In this document: piece by piece, positions 18,000 through 26,393 of the stretch
Numbering within the stretch: position 1 is the first letter of the stretch
How the letters are laid out: each line of letters begins with the position of its first letter
NCBI GenBank assembly: GCA_022616235.1
Contig: JAKEFC010000128.1
Span: 1-33,365 of the forward strand
Reading direction: 5' to 3'
DNA: 33,365 bases
Origin: Planctomycetota bacterium
Lineage (GTDB): Bacteria; Planctomycetota; UBA8108; UBA1146; JAKEFC01
Program-made: the position numbers and the translations under genes
The notes under the pieces: generated by a model
Seen by the model: only the letters and a program-made list of their open reading frames with translations
What the model was told of the DNA's origin: nothing
Databases searched by the model: none

Positions 18000-19415
18000 C
18001 TATTTGCCCGCGGCCGTCAGCTTCGGAAGCTCATCGGCGAGGTATTTCTTCCAGTCGTTCACGAAGCGCGCCGCGTCGAGCTTGCCGAAGCTCGCTTGGT
18101 GGGCGGCGTCCACCGACTTCCCCTTCTTCAGCGCCCCGTAGTAGCCCTCGAGCGCCTTCTTGTACTTCGCGTGGCCCCCCTGCTGGCAGAAGAACACGAT
18201 CGACCAGCTCTCGGAGCTGGAGAGCACGGGGTCCGTATCCAAGTCGCGCTGATTCATCTTCATCAGCGTCTCGAAGTCGATGAAGTTCGCGTTGCGAATC
18301 GCCTGCACGATCGACGCGGGCGCTCCGCGCACCGGTTGGACCCAGAGGTCCTTGTCATCGATCAGCTCGAGGAAGGCGGGCTCCATGAATCGCTGTACGC
18401 CGAGGAGCAGCCACGGCGGATGGCCTTCTCCGAAGTGACGGTGAAAGACGAATGCGGCGACCGCGCCCTTCAAGGACGGCACTAGCCTCTCGAAGAGGTC
18501 CGTGTTCGCGATCTTCACGCGGTCGAACACGGGGGAGTAATGGCCGCCTCCTCGCATCGCGCCCCCCGCGATGACGTATTCCTTCGAACTCGTGTAGACG
18601 TAGATGTCGCACTTCGCACCCTCGACCGCCGCATCGGGAAAGATCCGCCTGAGGAGGCGGAGACATCGCTCCGCCGCGTCGCCGACCTTCGCGGCGATCT
18701 CCGCCGATACCCCGGTGCGAACGGTGAAATGCTCCGTTTCCGCGACGTGCGTCGCCGCCCAACTGGCGCCGTGCTCGTAATCATCCAGCTCCTCGAGCAG
18801 CGCCGCCCTGAATTCGGTCGCTTCCAACTCGTGCGCGTGCTCGAGCAGTTTGCGCGCTTCGGGAATACGGCGCGCCTCGAGCAAGTGCAGGATCTGCCCA
18901 TCGAGCGCGGGCGGATAATCCGCGGCGAGCGCGAGCGCCTTCTCGAAGTGCGCGAGCGCCGACTTCCCATCGCCGAGCCGCTTGCACACCTCTCCAAGCT
19001 TCGCGAACGCCTCGTGAAACTCGGGGAGGAGCTGGACCGCCTCCTCCAATTCCTTGCGAGCCTTCGCCAATTCGCGCAAATGCGCATACGCGAGCCCGAG
19101 GTAGTAGTTCGTGAGGGGCACGGCGGCCTTCGGTTTGACCGAGGCGAGGACGGCCGCCGCGGCTTCCATCTCCTTCCCCGCGCTGTTCGCCTCTTCGGCA
19201 CGGCGAAACTGATCGATCGCGTCGCGGAGCAGGTCCGCTTTGGAGTCCTCCAAGTCCGCCGGTATCTTGAGATGGTCCGGCCACGAGTTTCCTTTGGGCG
19301 GCGCGGGGCTCTCTTCCGCTCCCCACGCCCCCCAAAGGAACATCGTGGCCGCTCCTCCGGCGAGGCACGCCCAGATGACGACGAGGCGCGCGCTCTTCGT
19401 ACTGCTTCGCTCCAT
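18000..19415 (-). CDS. TPR protein paralogous to 16492..17919, with degenerate peptidase-MA-like domain
   Basis: Same layout and C-terminus (SWSIVFFCQQGGHAKYKKALEGYYGALKKGKSVDAAHQASFGKLDAARFVNDWKKYL). Motif region reads FVFHRHFGEGHPPWLLLGVQRFM. SD GGGAGGGG before ATG 19415. Confidence 0.85.
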   Translation of the reverse strand: MERSSTKSARLVVIWACLAGGAATMFLWGAWGAEESPAPPKGNSWPDHLKIPADLEDSKADLLRDAIDQFRRAEEANSAGKEMEAAAAVLASVKPKAAVPLTNYYLGLAYAHLRELAKARKELEEAVQLLPEFHEAFAKLGEVCKRLGDGKSALAHFEKALALAADYPPALDGQILHLLEARRIPEARKLLEHAHELEATEFRAALLEELDDYEHGASWAATHVAETEHFTVRTGVSAEIAAKVGDAAERCLRLLRRIFPDAAVEGAKCDIYVYTSSKEYVIAGGAMRGGGHYSPVFDRVKIANTDLFERLVPSLKGAVAAFVFHRHFGEGHPPWLLLGVQRFMEPAFLELIDDKDLWVQPVRGAPASIVQAIRNANFIDFETLMKMNQRDLDTDPVLSSSESWSIVFFCQQGGHAKYKKALEGYYGALKKGKSVDAAHQASFGKLDAARFVNDWKKYLADELPKLTAAGK

Positions 19416-19642
19416 TGCCCCTCCCTGAACGAATACCGCGGGAAAGGGAGCGAGAATAACCCCGCCGAGTCGCACCTCCAACCAGCAGTTTTCGCGCGGC
19501 GAACCGCGGTCTTGACCCCCGTAGCGCACCTACCTACGATTCGACGCGCGGCGCGCGCTCGGGCGCCGCGATGCGCGCGCCGGCTCCGCCGGATGCAGCG
19601 CCTCGTGCATACGCCGGCATCCTCCGATCGAAAGGTGACGAG

Positions 19643-20743
19643 ATGTCTCTCCTGCTCGATTCCGCCCGCTTCGAGGAGATGTTCCATTTTGAGGCACGCA
19701 GGGTGATTCGCGCGGCGCGGCGCATCGCGCACGGTATTGGAGGCGCGGCGCTGTTGCTGTTCGCGGCGGCGGCGCTTGCAACCGGTTGCGCGGGGATCGA
19801 AGAGCGGACCGCCGCGGCCGCATCCGGCGGCGACCCCGGGAGCGGCGTGGGCGCGGGCGCGGCTTCGCCGGTGGACGGCGCATCGACGTCACAGGCGCCG
19901 GAGACGATCGAGGACACCGTGGGTCCGGGCAAGGTCGTCGGCTGGATGACCGGGAGCTGGGCCACGCGCACGCGCGATCGCAAGGGGCTCCGCCTCGTCG
20001 GCGGCGCGCTCGCCTACGACATGCTCGACGTCGAGCGCGTCGGGGGACAGCCGGCGGCGGCCTCCCTGACGAGCCACGGCCTCCTCGGCATCGTCGGCCG
20101 CCACGAGAAACAGGCGCTCGACGGGAGCGGCGGCCACTGCAAGAGCCACTGGGTGTTCCCGTTCTACCGCTATCACAACTTCAACGGCGAGCGCACGGTC
20201 TATCCGCTCTTCGTCTTCCCGGTGAGCCTGCAGCCGGAAGAGTCCGTGCTCCTCGATCCCGCGCCTTGGGACTTGAGCCTGGCCGGGGGCGCGGGCGCGG
20301 CCGAGGAGCGGCTGAGCGCCGCGCCCTCCAAGGAGCGCCGCATCCAACTCCGCGAGCCGCCCGCAGCCGCGAGCGCGGCGGGGACCTCCCTCGCTAATAT
20401 CTCGGAAACGTTGCGCGCGGAGCGCGAGGCGCGTAATTCGCTTCGCGCGACCTACGAGAAGGAGCCGCTCGATGCGGACGGCGAGCCGGTCGCGGCGGCG
20501 GCGCCTTCATCCACGCGCGGCGCGCCGGCGCGAGCACCGGCGAAAGCTGCGGCCGCGGCGAGCGCGGCGACCGCGGCGAAGAGCGGATCGAGCCACAAGG
20601 TGACGCGCGGCGACACTCTGACGAGCATCGCGAAGAAGTACTACGGCTCCGGCAAGGACTGGAAGCGGATCTACGAGGCGAACCGAGGGAAGCTTCCCCA
20701 TCCGGATCGCATCAAGATCGGGATGATCCTCGCGATTCCGTAG
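19643..20743 (+). CDS. Predicted lipoprotein with C-terminal LysM domain
   Basis: Lipobox AAAALATGC; LysM HKVTRGDTLTSIAKKYYGSGKDWKRIYEANRGKLPHPDRIKIGMILAIP; SD AAAGGTGA. Alternative start at 19571. Confidence 0.85.
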   Translation: MSLLLDSARFEEMFHFEARRVIRAARRIAHGIGGAALLLFAAAALATGCAGIEERTAAAASGGDPGSGVGAGAASPVDGASTSQAPETIEDTVGPGKVVGWMTGSWATRTRDRKGLRLVGGALAYDMLDVERVGGQPAAASLTSHGLLGIVGRHEKQALDGSGGHCKSHWVFPFYRYHNFNGERTVYPLFVFPVSLQPEESVLLDPAPWDLSLAGGAGAAEERLSAAPSKERRIQLREPPAAASAAGTSLANISETLRAEREARNSLRATYEKEPLDADGEPVAAAAPSSTRGAPARAPAKAAAAASAATAAKSGSSHKVTRGDTLTSIAKKYYGSGKDWKRIYEANRGKLPHPDRIKIGMILAIP

Positions 20744-20757
20744 CTGCCGTCAGGGGT

Positions 20758-22017
20758 TTACACGGCATCGAAGAAGTGGCCGAGCTTCCCCTTCTTCGTC
20801 TTCAGGTAGGCGTGATTCACGGGGCCCGGCCCCGGCTCCACGGGCACTCTCTCGGTCACCGTGATCCCGGACTGCGCGATGCCGTCGATCTTGGACGGGT
20901 TGTTCGTGAGCATCCGCACTTGGTCGATGCCGAACCAGCGCAGGACCGCCGCGGCATCGCCGTAGCTGCGCAGGTCCGGCGGGAAGCCTAGGCGCGCGTT
21001 CGCTTCCACCGTGTCGAGCCCCTCTTCTTGCAGGCGATAGGCTTCGATCTTCTTCGCGAGCCCGATCCCGCGCCCCTCTTGTGGCAGATAGATCAGCATG
21101 CCGGTTCCGGCGTCGCCGATCGCTTTCATCGCCATTTGCAGTTGGCCGCCGCAGTCGCAGCGCAGCGAGCCGAGGATGTCTCCAGTGAAGCAGGCGGAGT
21201 GGATGCGCACGAGGAGCGCTTCGGCATCCTTCTTGCGTTTTTGGTTGGAGAGTTTGTGGTTGGCGAGATTGCCGATGGTGAGGACCACCAGCTCTTCGCG
21301 GCTCGCGTTCTCGAACACATGGATGCGGAAAACCCCCATCGGCGTGGGAAGATCCGACGAAGAGAGATGCTTCAGCTCGGCGCCTGCCGCGAGCCTGGGC
21401 GGCGGCGAGCCCGCGCTCCTTCGATACTCGATCACGCGCGCGATGCTGCCGAGCAGGATCTCCGAGCGCCGTGCCACCTCCAAGAGATCGGGGAGGCGCG
21501 CCATGGTGCCGTCGTCCTTCATGATCTCGCAGATCACGCCGGCAGGAGCGAGCCCCGCCAGGCGCGCGAGATCCACCGCCGCCTCCGTGTGCCCGGGCCT
21601 CTCGAGGACACCGCCCTGGCGCGCGCGCAGCGGGAATACGTGGCCCGGCCGCTTGAGCTGATCCGGCCGCGTCGCGGGCGATGCGAGCAGGTTCAACGTG
21701 AGCGCGCGATCGTGCGCGGAGATCCCCGTGGAGATCCCATCGCGCGCGTCGACGGACACCGTGAACGCACAGTCGCGCGGGTCCGGCGTGGACCCGGTCA
21801 TCATCGGCAGCCCGAGGCGGTCGGCGATCTCGGCGGCGACGGGTGCGCAGATGAGCCCGCGGCCGTAGGTCGCCATGAAGCTGATCGCTTCGGGCGTCGC
21901 TTTCTCGGCCGCCATGACGAGGTCCCCCTCGTTCTCGCGGTCCTCGCTGTCGACGAGAATCACCATCTGCCCGCGCGCCAGTGCCGCGATCAGATCTTCG
22001 ACCGGAGCGATGCTCAT
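20758..22017 (-). CDS. ribBA: Bifunctional 3,4-dihydroxy-2-butanone-4-phosphate synthase/GTP cyclohydrolase II
   Basis: RibB: VDSEDRENEGDLVMAAE, YGRGLICAP, RPGHTEAAVDLARLAGL. RibA: SACFTGDILGSLRCDCGGQL, YLPQEGRGIGLAKKIEAY, LTNNPSKIDGI. Confidence 0.97.
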   Translation of the reverse strand: MSIAPVEDLIAALARGQMVILVDSEDRENEGDLVMAAEKATPEAISFMATYGRGLICAPVAAEIADRLGLPMMTGSTPDPRDCAFTVSVDARDGISTGISAHDRALTLNLLASPATRPDQLKRPGHVFPLRARQGGVLERPGHTEAAVDLARLAGLAPAGVICEIMKDDGTMARLPDLLEVARRSEILLGSIARVIEYRRSAGSPPPRLAAGAELKHLSSSDLPTPMGVFRIHVFENASREELVVLTIGNLANHKLSNQKRKKDAEALLVRIHSACFTGDILGSLRCDCGGQLQMAMKAIGDAGTGMLIYLPQEGRGIGLAKKIEAYRLQEEGLDTVEANARLGFPPDLRSYGDAAAVLRWFGIDQVRMLTNNPSKIDGIAQSGITVTERVPVEPGPGPVNHAYLKTKKGKLGHFFDAV

Positions 22018-22221
22018 GCGGAGGAGCTTTCCCAGGGAAGAGGAGCGAAGTCTCGTTGGGGCCGGAGGTTCGATGCCGCGGCCGCGTCCACGTTGCACGG
22101 AAAGAATAGCGGTCGAGATCGCCGCCGAGAAGGGGCGGAGGGCGGAAAAGTCGCGGCGGGCGGCCGTTGCTCCGCTGCCGCGGCTGCCCCGGCGAGCGAC
22201 CTCCCGGCGTATACTGCGACC

Positions 22222-22652
22222 ATGACAAAAATCGGCGCCGGCAGCGGCCCTCCCGGCGATCGGTCGATCCGGCCGTACTACCTCGCGGGGCGCGCCGTCC
22301 ACGGCGCCGACTCGATTCCCGTCACGAACAAGTACGCCGGGAGGCGTTCGGGCCCGTCGCCGTGCTCTCTTCCTTCGCGGACTTCCGCGCGGCGGTGGCG
22401 GAAGCGAACGATTCCGAATACGGCCTCCAAGCGGGGGTATTCACCGCCGATCTCTCCCGCGTGCGCTACGCGTTCGATGAGATCGAGGCCGGGGCGATCG
22501 TCGTGAACGACGTGCCGAGCGTGCGCGCCGACAGTATGCCGTACGGCGGAGTGAAAGCTTCCGGTACGGGCCGGGAAGGCGTGCGCTGGGCGATGGAGGA
22601 GATGTCCGAGATCCGATTGCTGCTCCTCGCAGGCGCGCCGCCCGTGGAGTAA
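22222..22652 (+). pseudogene. Aldehyde dehydrogenase remnant with large out-of-frame internal deletion
   Basis: Frame 1 from ATG 22222: RPYYLAGRAVHGADSIPVTNKYAG (ALDH N-terminus-like). From about 22341 a different frame reads REAFGPVAVLSSFADFRAAVAEANDSEYGLQAGVFTADLSRVRYAFDEIEAGAIVVNDVPSVRADSMPYGGVKASGTGREGVRWAMEEMSEIRLLLL, the ALDH C-terminus. The catalytic middle is absent. Confidence 0.85.
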
Positions 22653-22697
22653 ACACCCGGAGGATCCGTGGCTTCGGGGCGCTCGGCTGCGGAGCCG

Positions 22698-22711
22698 GCG
22701 CCGTACGGCGC
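22698..22711. repeat. Perfect 14-bp palindrome GCGCCGTACGGCGC
   Basis: Direct reading; lies between the ALDH remnant and the 79-aa ORF. Confidence 0.8.
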
Positions 22712-22720
22712 GCCGCCATC

Positions 22721-22732
22721 GGATAATTATCC
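22721..22732. promoter_or_regulatory. Perfect 12-bp AT-rich palindrome GGATAATTATCC abutting an ATG
   Basis: Palindrome ends one base before ATG 22733; contains a -10-like GATAAT. Confidence 0.5.
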
Positions 22733-22972
22733 ATGCACCTCTTCCTGAATCCGGCTACCGGACAATATCTCGTCGAGCTGCACGGGCGTTGGTTCGCCCT
22801 CGAGTACTTCGAGAGCGAAACCGATGCGGGTTATCGGCTCGAATCCAGCGCCGAGCCGAGTCCGCTCGCCGTCGCGCCCGCCACGATGCGCCTCATCTGG
22901 GAGGACACGGGCTGGAGCGAAGCGCGCCTCGCTGGCGCGATCGCGAGCTGCCCGCTCGAAGCGCACGCCTGA
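22733..22972 (+). CDS. Hypothetical 79-aa protein
   Basis: MHLFLNPATGQYLVELHGRWFALEYFESETDAGYRLESSAEPSPLAVAPATMRLIWEDTGWSEARLAGAIASCPLEAHA; plausible acidic composition, flanking palindrome and hairpin; no clear SD. Confidence 0.5.
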   Translation: MHLFLNPATGQYLVELHGRWFALEYFESETDAGYRLESSAEPSPLAVAPATMRLIWEDTGWSEARLAGAIASCPLEAHA

Positions 22973-23002
22973 TCGCGGCGTTGCTTTCCTCTTTCCGCGA
23001 TC
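22971..23002 (+). terminator. Possible hairpin terminator of the 79-aa ORF (no U-tract)
   Basis: Perfect inverted repeat GATCGCGG (22971-22978)/CCGCGATC (22995-23002), overlapping the stop codon. Confidence 0.3.
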
Positions 23003-23110
23003 ACTCCGATCGGTTGAAATGCCGCGCCCCTGGACGGGCCGCCGCCCGCCAGGACATCGAATTGCTTCGCACGAGCGCGCCGAGTACACGCAACCGAGAG
23101 GAGCCGATCG

Positions 23111-23719
23111 ATGCGATCCGCCGCCAACGCCGTGATCTACGCCGCCGCACTCTTGACGCTGTCCGTGTCGAGCGGGTGCGCGCAGACGGGGGCCAAGGCT
23201 CCTCCCGCGAACGCGGGCAGCTACACGATCGACCACGTCCACTCCACCGTGACCTTCGAGATCGAGCACCTGGGAGCGTCGCGCTTCGTCGGCCGCTTCA
23301 ATCAAGTGGCCGGAGAATTCGCGATCGATTCCGTGAGCCCCGCGAACTGCCGGGCTCGCGTCGAGATCGATTCGGGGAGCGTCGATACGAACCATCAAGG
23401 CCGCGACGAGCACCTGCGGAAGCCGGAATTCTTCGACAGCGCCGCCCATCCCAAGATCGTGTTCACGAGCGAACGCTTCGAGCCTCGAGGCGGCGGAGAC
23501 TATCGGGTTTCCGGCAACTTCACCTTCCTCGGGAAGACGATCCCGCTCATCGCCGACCTCGATTACATCGGCGTCGCCGAGAATCCGAAGTTCGGCTTTC
23601 GCACGGGGTACAAGACCGTGTTCCATCTCAAGCTGGCGGACATTGGCTTGGGGGCGCACGTCGGCGGGCTCGGAAACGATGTCATGGTGACCGTGAACAT
23701 CGAGGGCATTCGCAAGTAG
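23111..23719 (+). CDS. YceI-family lipoprotein
   Basis: Lipobox SVSSGC; SYTIDHVHSTVTFEIEHLGASRFVGRFNQVAGEF, VDTNHQGRDEHLRKPEFFDSAAHPKIVFTS, GNFTFLGKTIPL; SD GAGAGGAG. Confidence 0.95.
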   Translation: MRSAANAVIYAAALLTLSVSSGCAQTGAKAPPANAGSYTIDHVHSTVTFEIEHLGASRFVGRFNQVAGEFAIDSVSPANCRARVEIDSGSVDTNHQGRDEHLRKPEFFDSAAHPKIVFTSERFEPRGGGDYRVSGNFTFLGKTIPLIADLDYIGVAENPKFGFRTGYKTVFHLKLADIGLGAHVGGLGNDVMVTVNIEGIRK

Positions 23720-23724
23720 GAAAG

Positions 23725-25026
23725 CTATGCGCCGTCCAAGAAGTAATCCCGCGTGCCGAGCGCTTCGACCGCGTTCGCGATGCGACGGAGGCCGTTCCGA
23801 TAGGCGGCGGCGCGCAGCGTGATCCGCTCCCGCTGGGCGAGCTGCCACATCTCCGCGAAGGCGGCGGTGATCTTGTCCTTGAGGCGCGCTCGCACCTCGT
23901 CGAGGGTCCACGAGTAGCCTTGCAGGTTCTGGACCCACTCGAAATAGCTCACGGTGACGCCCCCCGCGTTGCAGAGCACGTCCGGGAGCACGGGAATTCC
24001 GCGGCGGTTCAGCACTTCGTCGCCGCTCGACGTCACCGGTCCATTCGCCACTTCGACGATGTGCCGCGCCCGGATCGACCCCGCGTTCTGCGCGGTGATC
24101 ACTGCTTCGAGCGCCGCCGGGATGAGAATGTCCACGTCGAGCGCGAGCAGTTCCTCGTTGGAGATCTGGCGCACGACGGTGCCCTTCGCGCCCGCGCGCG
24201 GCGGCGCCCCCTCGAGGCAGCCGCTCTCCTGCTTCACGGTGTTCGCGCTCTCCACGTCGAGCCCCGCTTCCGCGTAGACTCCGCCGTTCGAATCGCTGAG
24301 CGCGACGATTCGATAACCTTGCTCTTCGAGGAATTTCGCGACGAAGTACCCCGCGTTGCCGAAACCCTGCACCGCGACGCTGGTCTTCGCGCGGTCGAGT
24401 CCCTTGCGGGTCGCCAACTCCTCGATGCAGAGGAACGCCCCGCGCCCCGTCGCTTCCGCGCGCCCGAGGCTGCCGCCGAGGCTGATCGGCTTCCCCGTGA
24501 TGACGCCGGGCTTCTTCGCTTTCAGGATCGAAGAATACTCGTCCATCATCCAGCCCATGATGCGCTCGTTCGTGTACACGTCCGGCGCCGGGATGTCCAC
24601 GTCGGGACCGATGAACTCCGACATCGCGCGAATATAGGCGCGGGAGAGGCGCTCCAGCTCGAGGCGCGAGAGCTTCTTCGGGTCGACCGTCACTCCCCCT
24701 TTCGCGCCCCCGTAGGGGATCCCGACCACCGCGCACTTGATCGTCATCCAGAGCGCGAGCGCCTGCACTTCTTCGAGAGTCACTCCTGGATGGAAACGGA
24801 TGCCGCCCTTGGTCGGCCCGAGCGCATCGTTGTAGCGACAGCGATAGCCGACGAAGTATTGCGTCGATCCATCATCCATGCGCACGCGCAAGGACGCGGT
24901 CAACGTCTCCATCGGATGCGCGAGCGCTCCCATCACCTCCGAGCCGATGCCGGCGTCGTTCGCGATCTGCGAAAGGCGCGCCAGCGCATCCTGGAACACG
25001 TCCTGTTCCCCCGCCTTCACCGTCAC
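23725..25026 (-). CDS. gdhA: Glu/Leu/Phe/Val dehydrogenase (glutamate dehydrogenase)
   Basis: RYNDALGPTKGGIRFHPGVTLEEVQALALWMTIKCAVVGIPYGGAKGGV; VQGFGNAGYFVAKFL; ANGPVTSSGDEVLNRRGIPVLPDVLCNAGGVTVSYFEWVQN. GTG start with SD GGAGG. Confidence 0.95.
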   Translation of the reverse strand: MTVKAGEQDVFQDALARLSQIANDAGIGSEVMGALAHPMETLTASLRVRMDDGSTQYFVGYRCRYNDALGPTKGGIRFHPGVTLEEVQALALWMTIKCAVVGIPYGGAKGGVTVDPKKLSRLELERLSRAYIRAMSEFIGPDVDIPAPDVYTNERIMGWMMDEYSSILKAKKPGVITGKPISLGGSLGRAEATGRGAFLCIEELATRKGLDRAKTSVAVQGFGNAGYFVAKFLEEQGYRIVALSDSNGGVYAEAGLDVESANTVKQESGCLEGAPPRAGAKGTVVRQISNEELLALDVDILIPAALEAVITAQNAGSIRARHIVEVANGPVTSSGDEVLNRRGIPVLPDVLCNAGGVTVSYFEWVQNLQGYSWTLDEVRARLKDKITAAFAEMWQLAQRERITLRAAAYRNGLRRIANAVEALGTRDYFLDGA

Positions 25027-25205
25027 GCTGCCTCCTCGTTCGCTGGTTCGATCGCGTCGTTCGCTCGGATGGCTCGCCCACGCGGCGGCGTCAAGTTACT
25101 CATGGATCAGAGATGCGGCAACCGTTATACTGTCAGGGCCGCGATCGCGCCCCCTCGGAGACGCAAATCGGTCGACACCTCTCAGATTTCGGAAGGCGAT
25201 ACGAT

Positions 25206-26393
25206 TTGACAATCGACCGTGCCGCCATACTCTCGGCGCCTGCCGACGCCGAGACGCCGCGCGACGACATCGTCTACCCTTCCACGATCCCATTCTTGCT
25301 CGAACACCTCGCCTGCTTCGCAGTGTTCTGGACGGGCGCCACGCTCCGCGACTGGATCATCTGCGCGGCGCTCTACGTGCTCCGCATGTTCGCGGTTACC
25401 GCGGGACACCACCGCTACTTCTCGCACCGCACGTTTCGGACGAGCCGCGTCGGGCAGTTCTTGCTCGCGGTTTGCTGCCAGACCTCCGTGCAGCGGGGCA
25501 TTCTCTGGTGGGCCGCGAAGCATCGCGCGCACCACAAGTACTCCGACACCGTGCTCGACGTCCATTCGCCGCGTCTCCGCGGCTTCTGGTACGCGCACTT
25601 CGGTTGGATCTTCGCCGAGCGCGAAGGGCAAGCGGACTACAGCTTGGTCGCCGACTTCGCGCGCTTTCCCGAGATCGTCTGGATCGACCGGCAGCGCTAT
25701 CTCCCCGGAATCCTGCTCGGATTCGCAGTCTGGCTCTACGCCGGCTGGTCCGGGGTCGTCGTCGGATTCTTGCTCAGCACCGTGCTCGTGCAGCACTGCA
25801 CCTTCATGATCAACTCGCTCGCGCACGTGCGCGGCTCCCAGCGCTACGTGACCGGCGACGACTCGCGCAACAACTGGCTGCTCGCCTTGCTCACGGGGGG
25901 CGAAGGTTGGCACAACAACCACCACCACTATCAGACTTCTACGCGCCAAGGCTTCTACTGGTGGGAGATCGACCTCACCTACTACGCGCTTCGCCTGCTC
26001 GCCATCTGCGGCCTCGTATGGGACCTGCGCTCGCCGCCCGCGGAAGTCGTCGCGGGCGAGCGGCCGCTCGGAGCGCCGGTCGTCGACAAGAGCGCGCGCC
26101 GCCTCGTCGCGAGCCTCCCGATCGAGAGCATCGCGCGCCAGATCCGCGAGGCGTGGAATCACACCCCGAGCCTCGCCGACTTGCGGAAGCTCACCGCCAC
26201 CAAGTGGAGCGACGCCCACGCGATCCTCGCCAAGGTTTCCATGCCCGCGCTCCCGAGCCTCGAGGAGTTGCGCGCGCGCGCGCGCGAGCTGTTCGCGCAC
26301 ACGCGCTGCCTCGATCGCATTGCGGAGCGCGCCCGCGAGCTGCTCGTGGAAGCGGTCTCTGCACACCTGCTCGCGGAGCCGCTCACCGCGTGA
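25206..26393 (+). CDS. Membrane fatty-acid (acyl-CoA delta-9-like) desaturase
   Basis: Three His boxes: HHRYFSH, HRAHHKYSD, GGEGWHNNHHHYQ. Start uncertain: TTG 25206 with GGAAGG upstream, or ATG 25113. Confidence 0.9.
   Translation: MTIDRAAILSAPADAETPRDDIVYPSTIPFLLEHLACFAVFWTGATLRDWIICAALYVLRMFAVTAGHHRYFSHRTFRTSRVGQFLLAVCCQTSVQRGILWWAAKHRAHHKYSDTVLDVHSPRLRGFWYAHFGWIFAEREGQADYSLVADFARFPEIVWIDRQRYLPGILLGFAVWLYAGWSGVVVGFLLSTVLVQHCTFMINSLAHVRGSQRYVTGDDSRNNWLLALLTGGEGWHNNHHHYQTSTRQGFYWWEIDLTYYALRLLAICGLVWDLRSPPAEVVAGERPLGAPVVDKSARRLVASLPIESIARQIREAWNHTPSLADLRKLTATKWSDAHAILAKVSMPALPSLEELRARARELFAHTRCLDRIAERARELLVEAVSAHLLAEPLTA

Noticed and set aside
20744-20775. Possible bidirectional terminator between the LysM lipoprotein gene and ribBA
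   Set aside because: Only a 5-bp GCCGT/ACGGC stem and no T-tract; too weak to call.
20758-22300. FMN riboswitch upstream of ribBA
   Set aside because: I could not recognise the conserved RFN element in the sequence upstream of the ribBA start.
22727-24736. 669-aa minus-strand ORF over the 79-aa ORF, yceI and gdhA
   Set aside because: Out of frame with gdhA and antisense to yceI; composition is a GC-rich shadow with no domain signature.
26271-26286. 16-bp alternating (CG)8 tract, possible Z-DNA
   Set aside because: Lies inside the desaturase coding sequence and is expected by chance with Arg/Ala codons in such a GC-rich genome.
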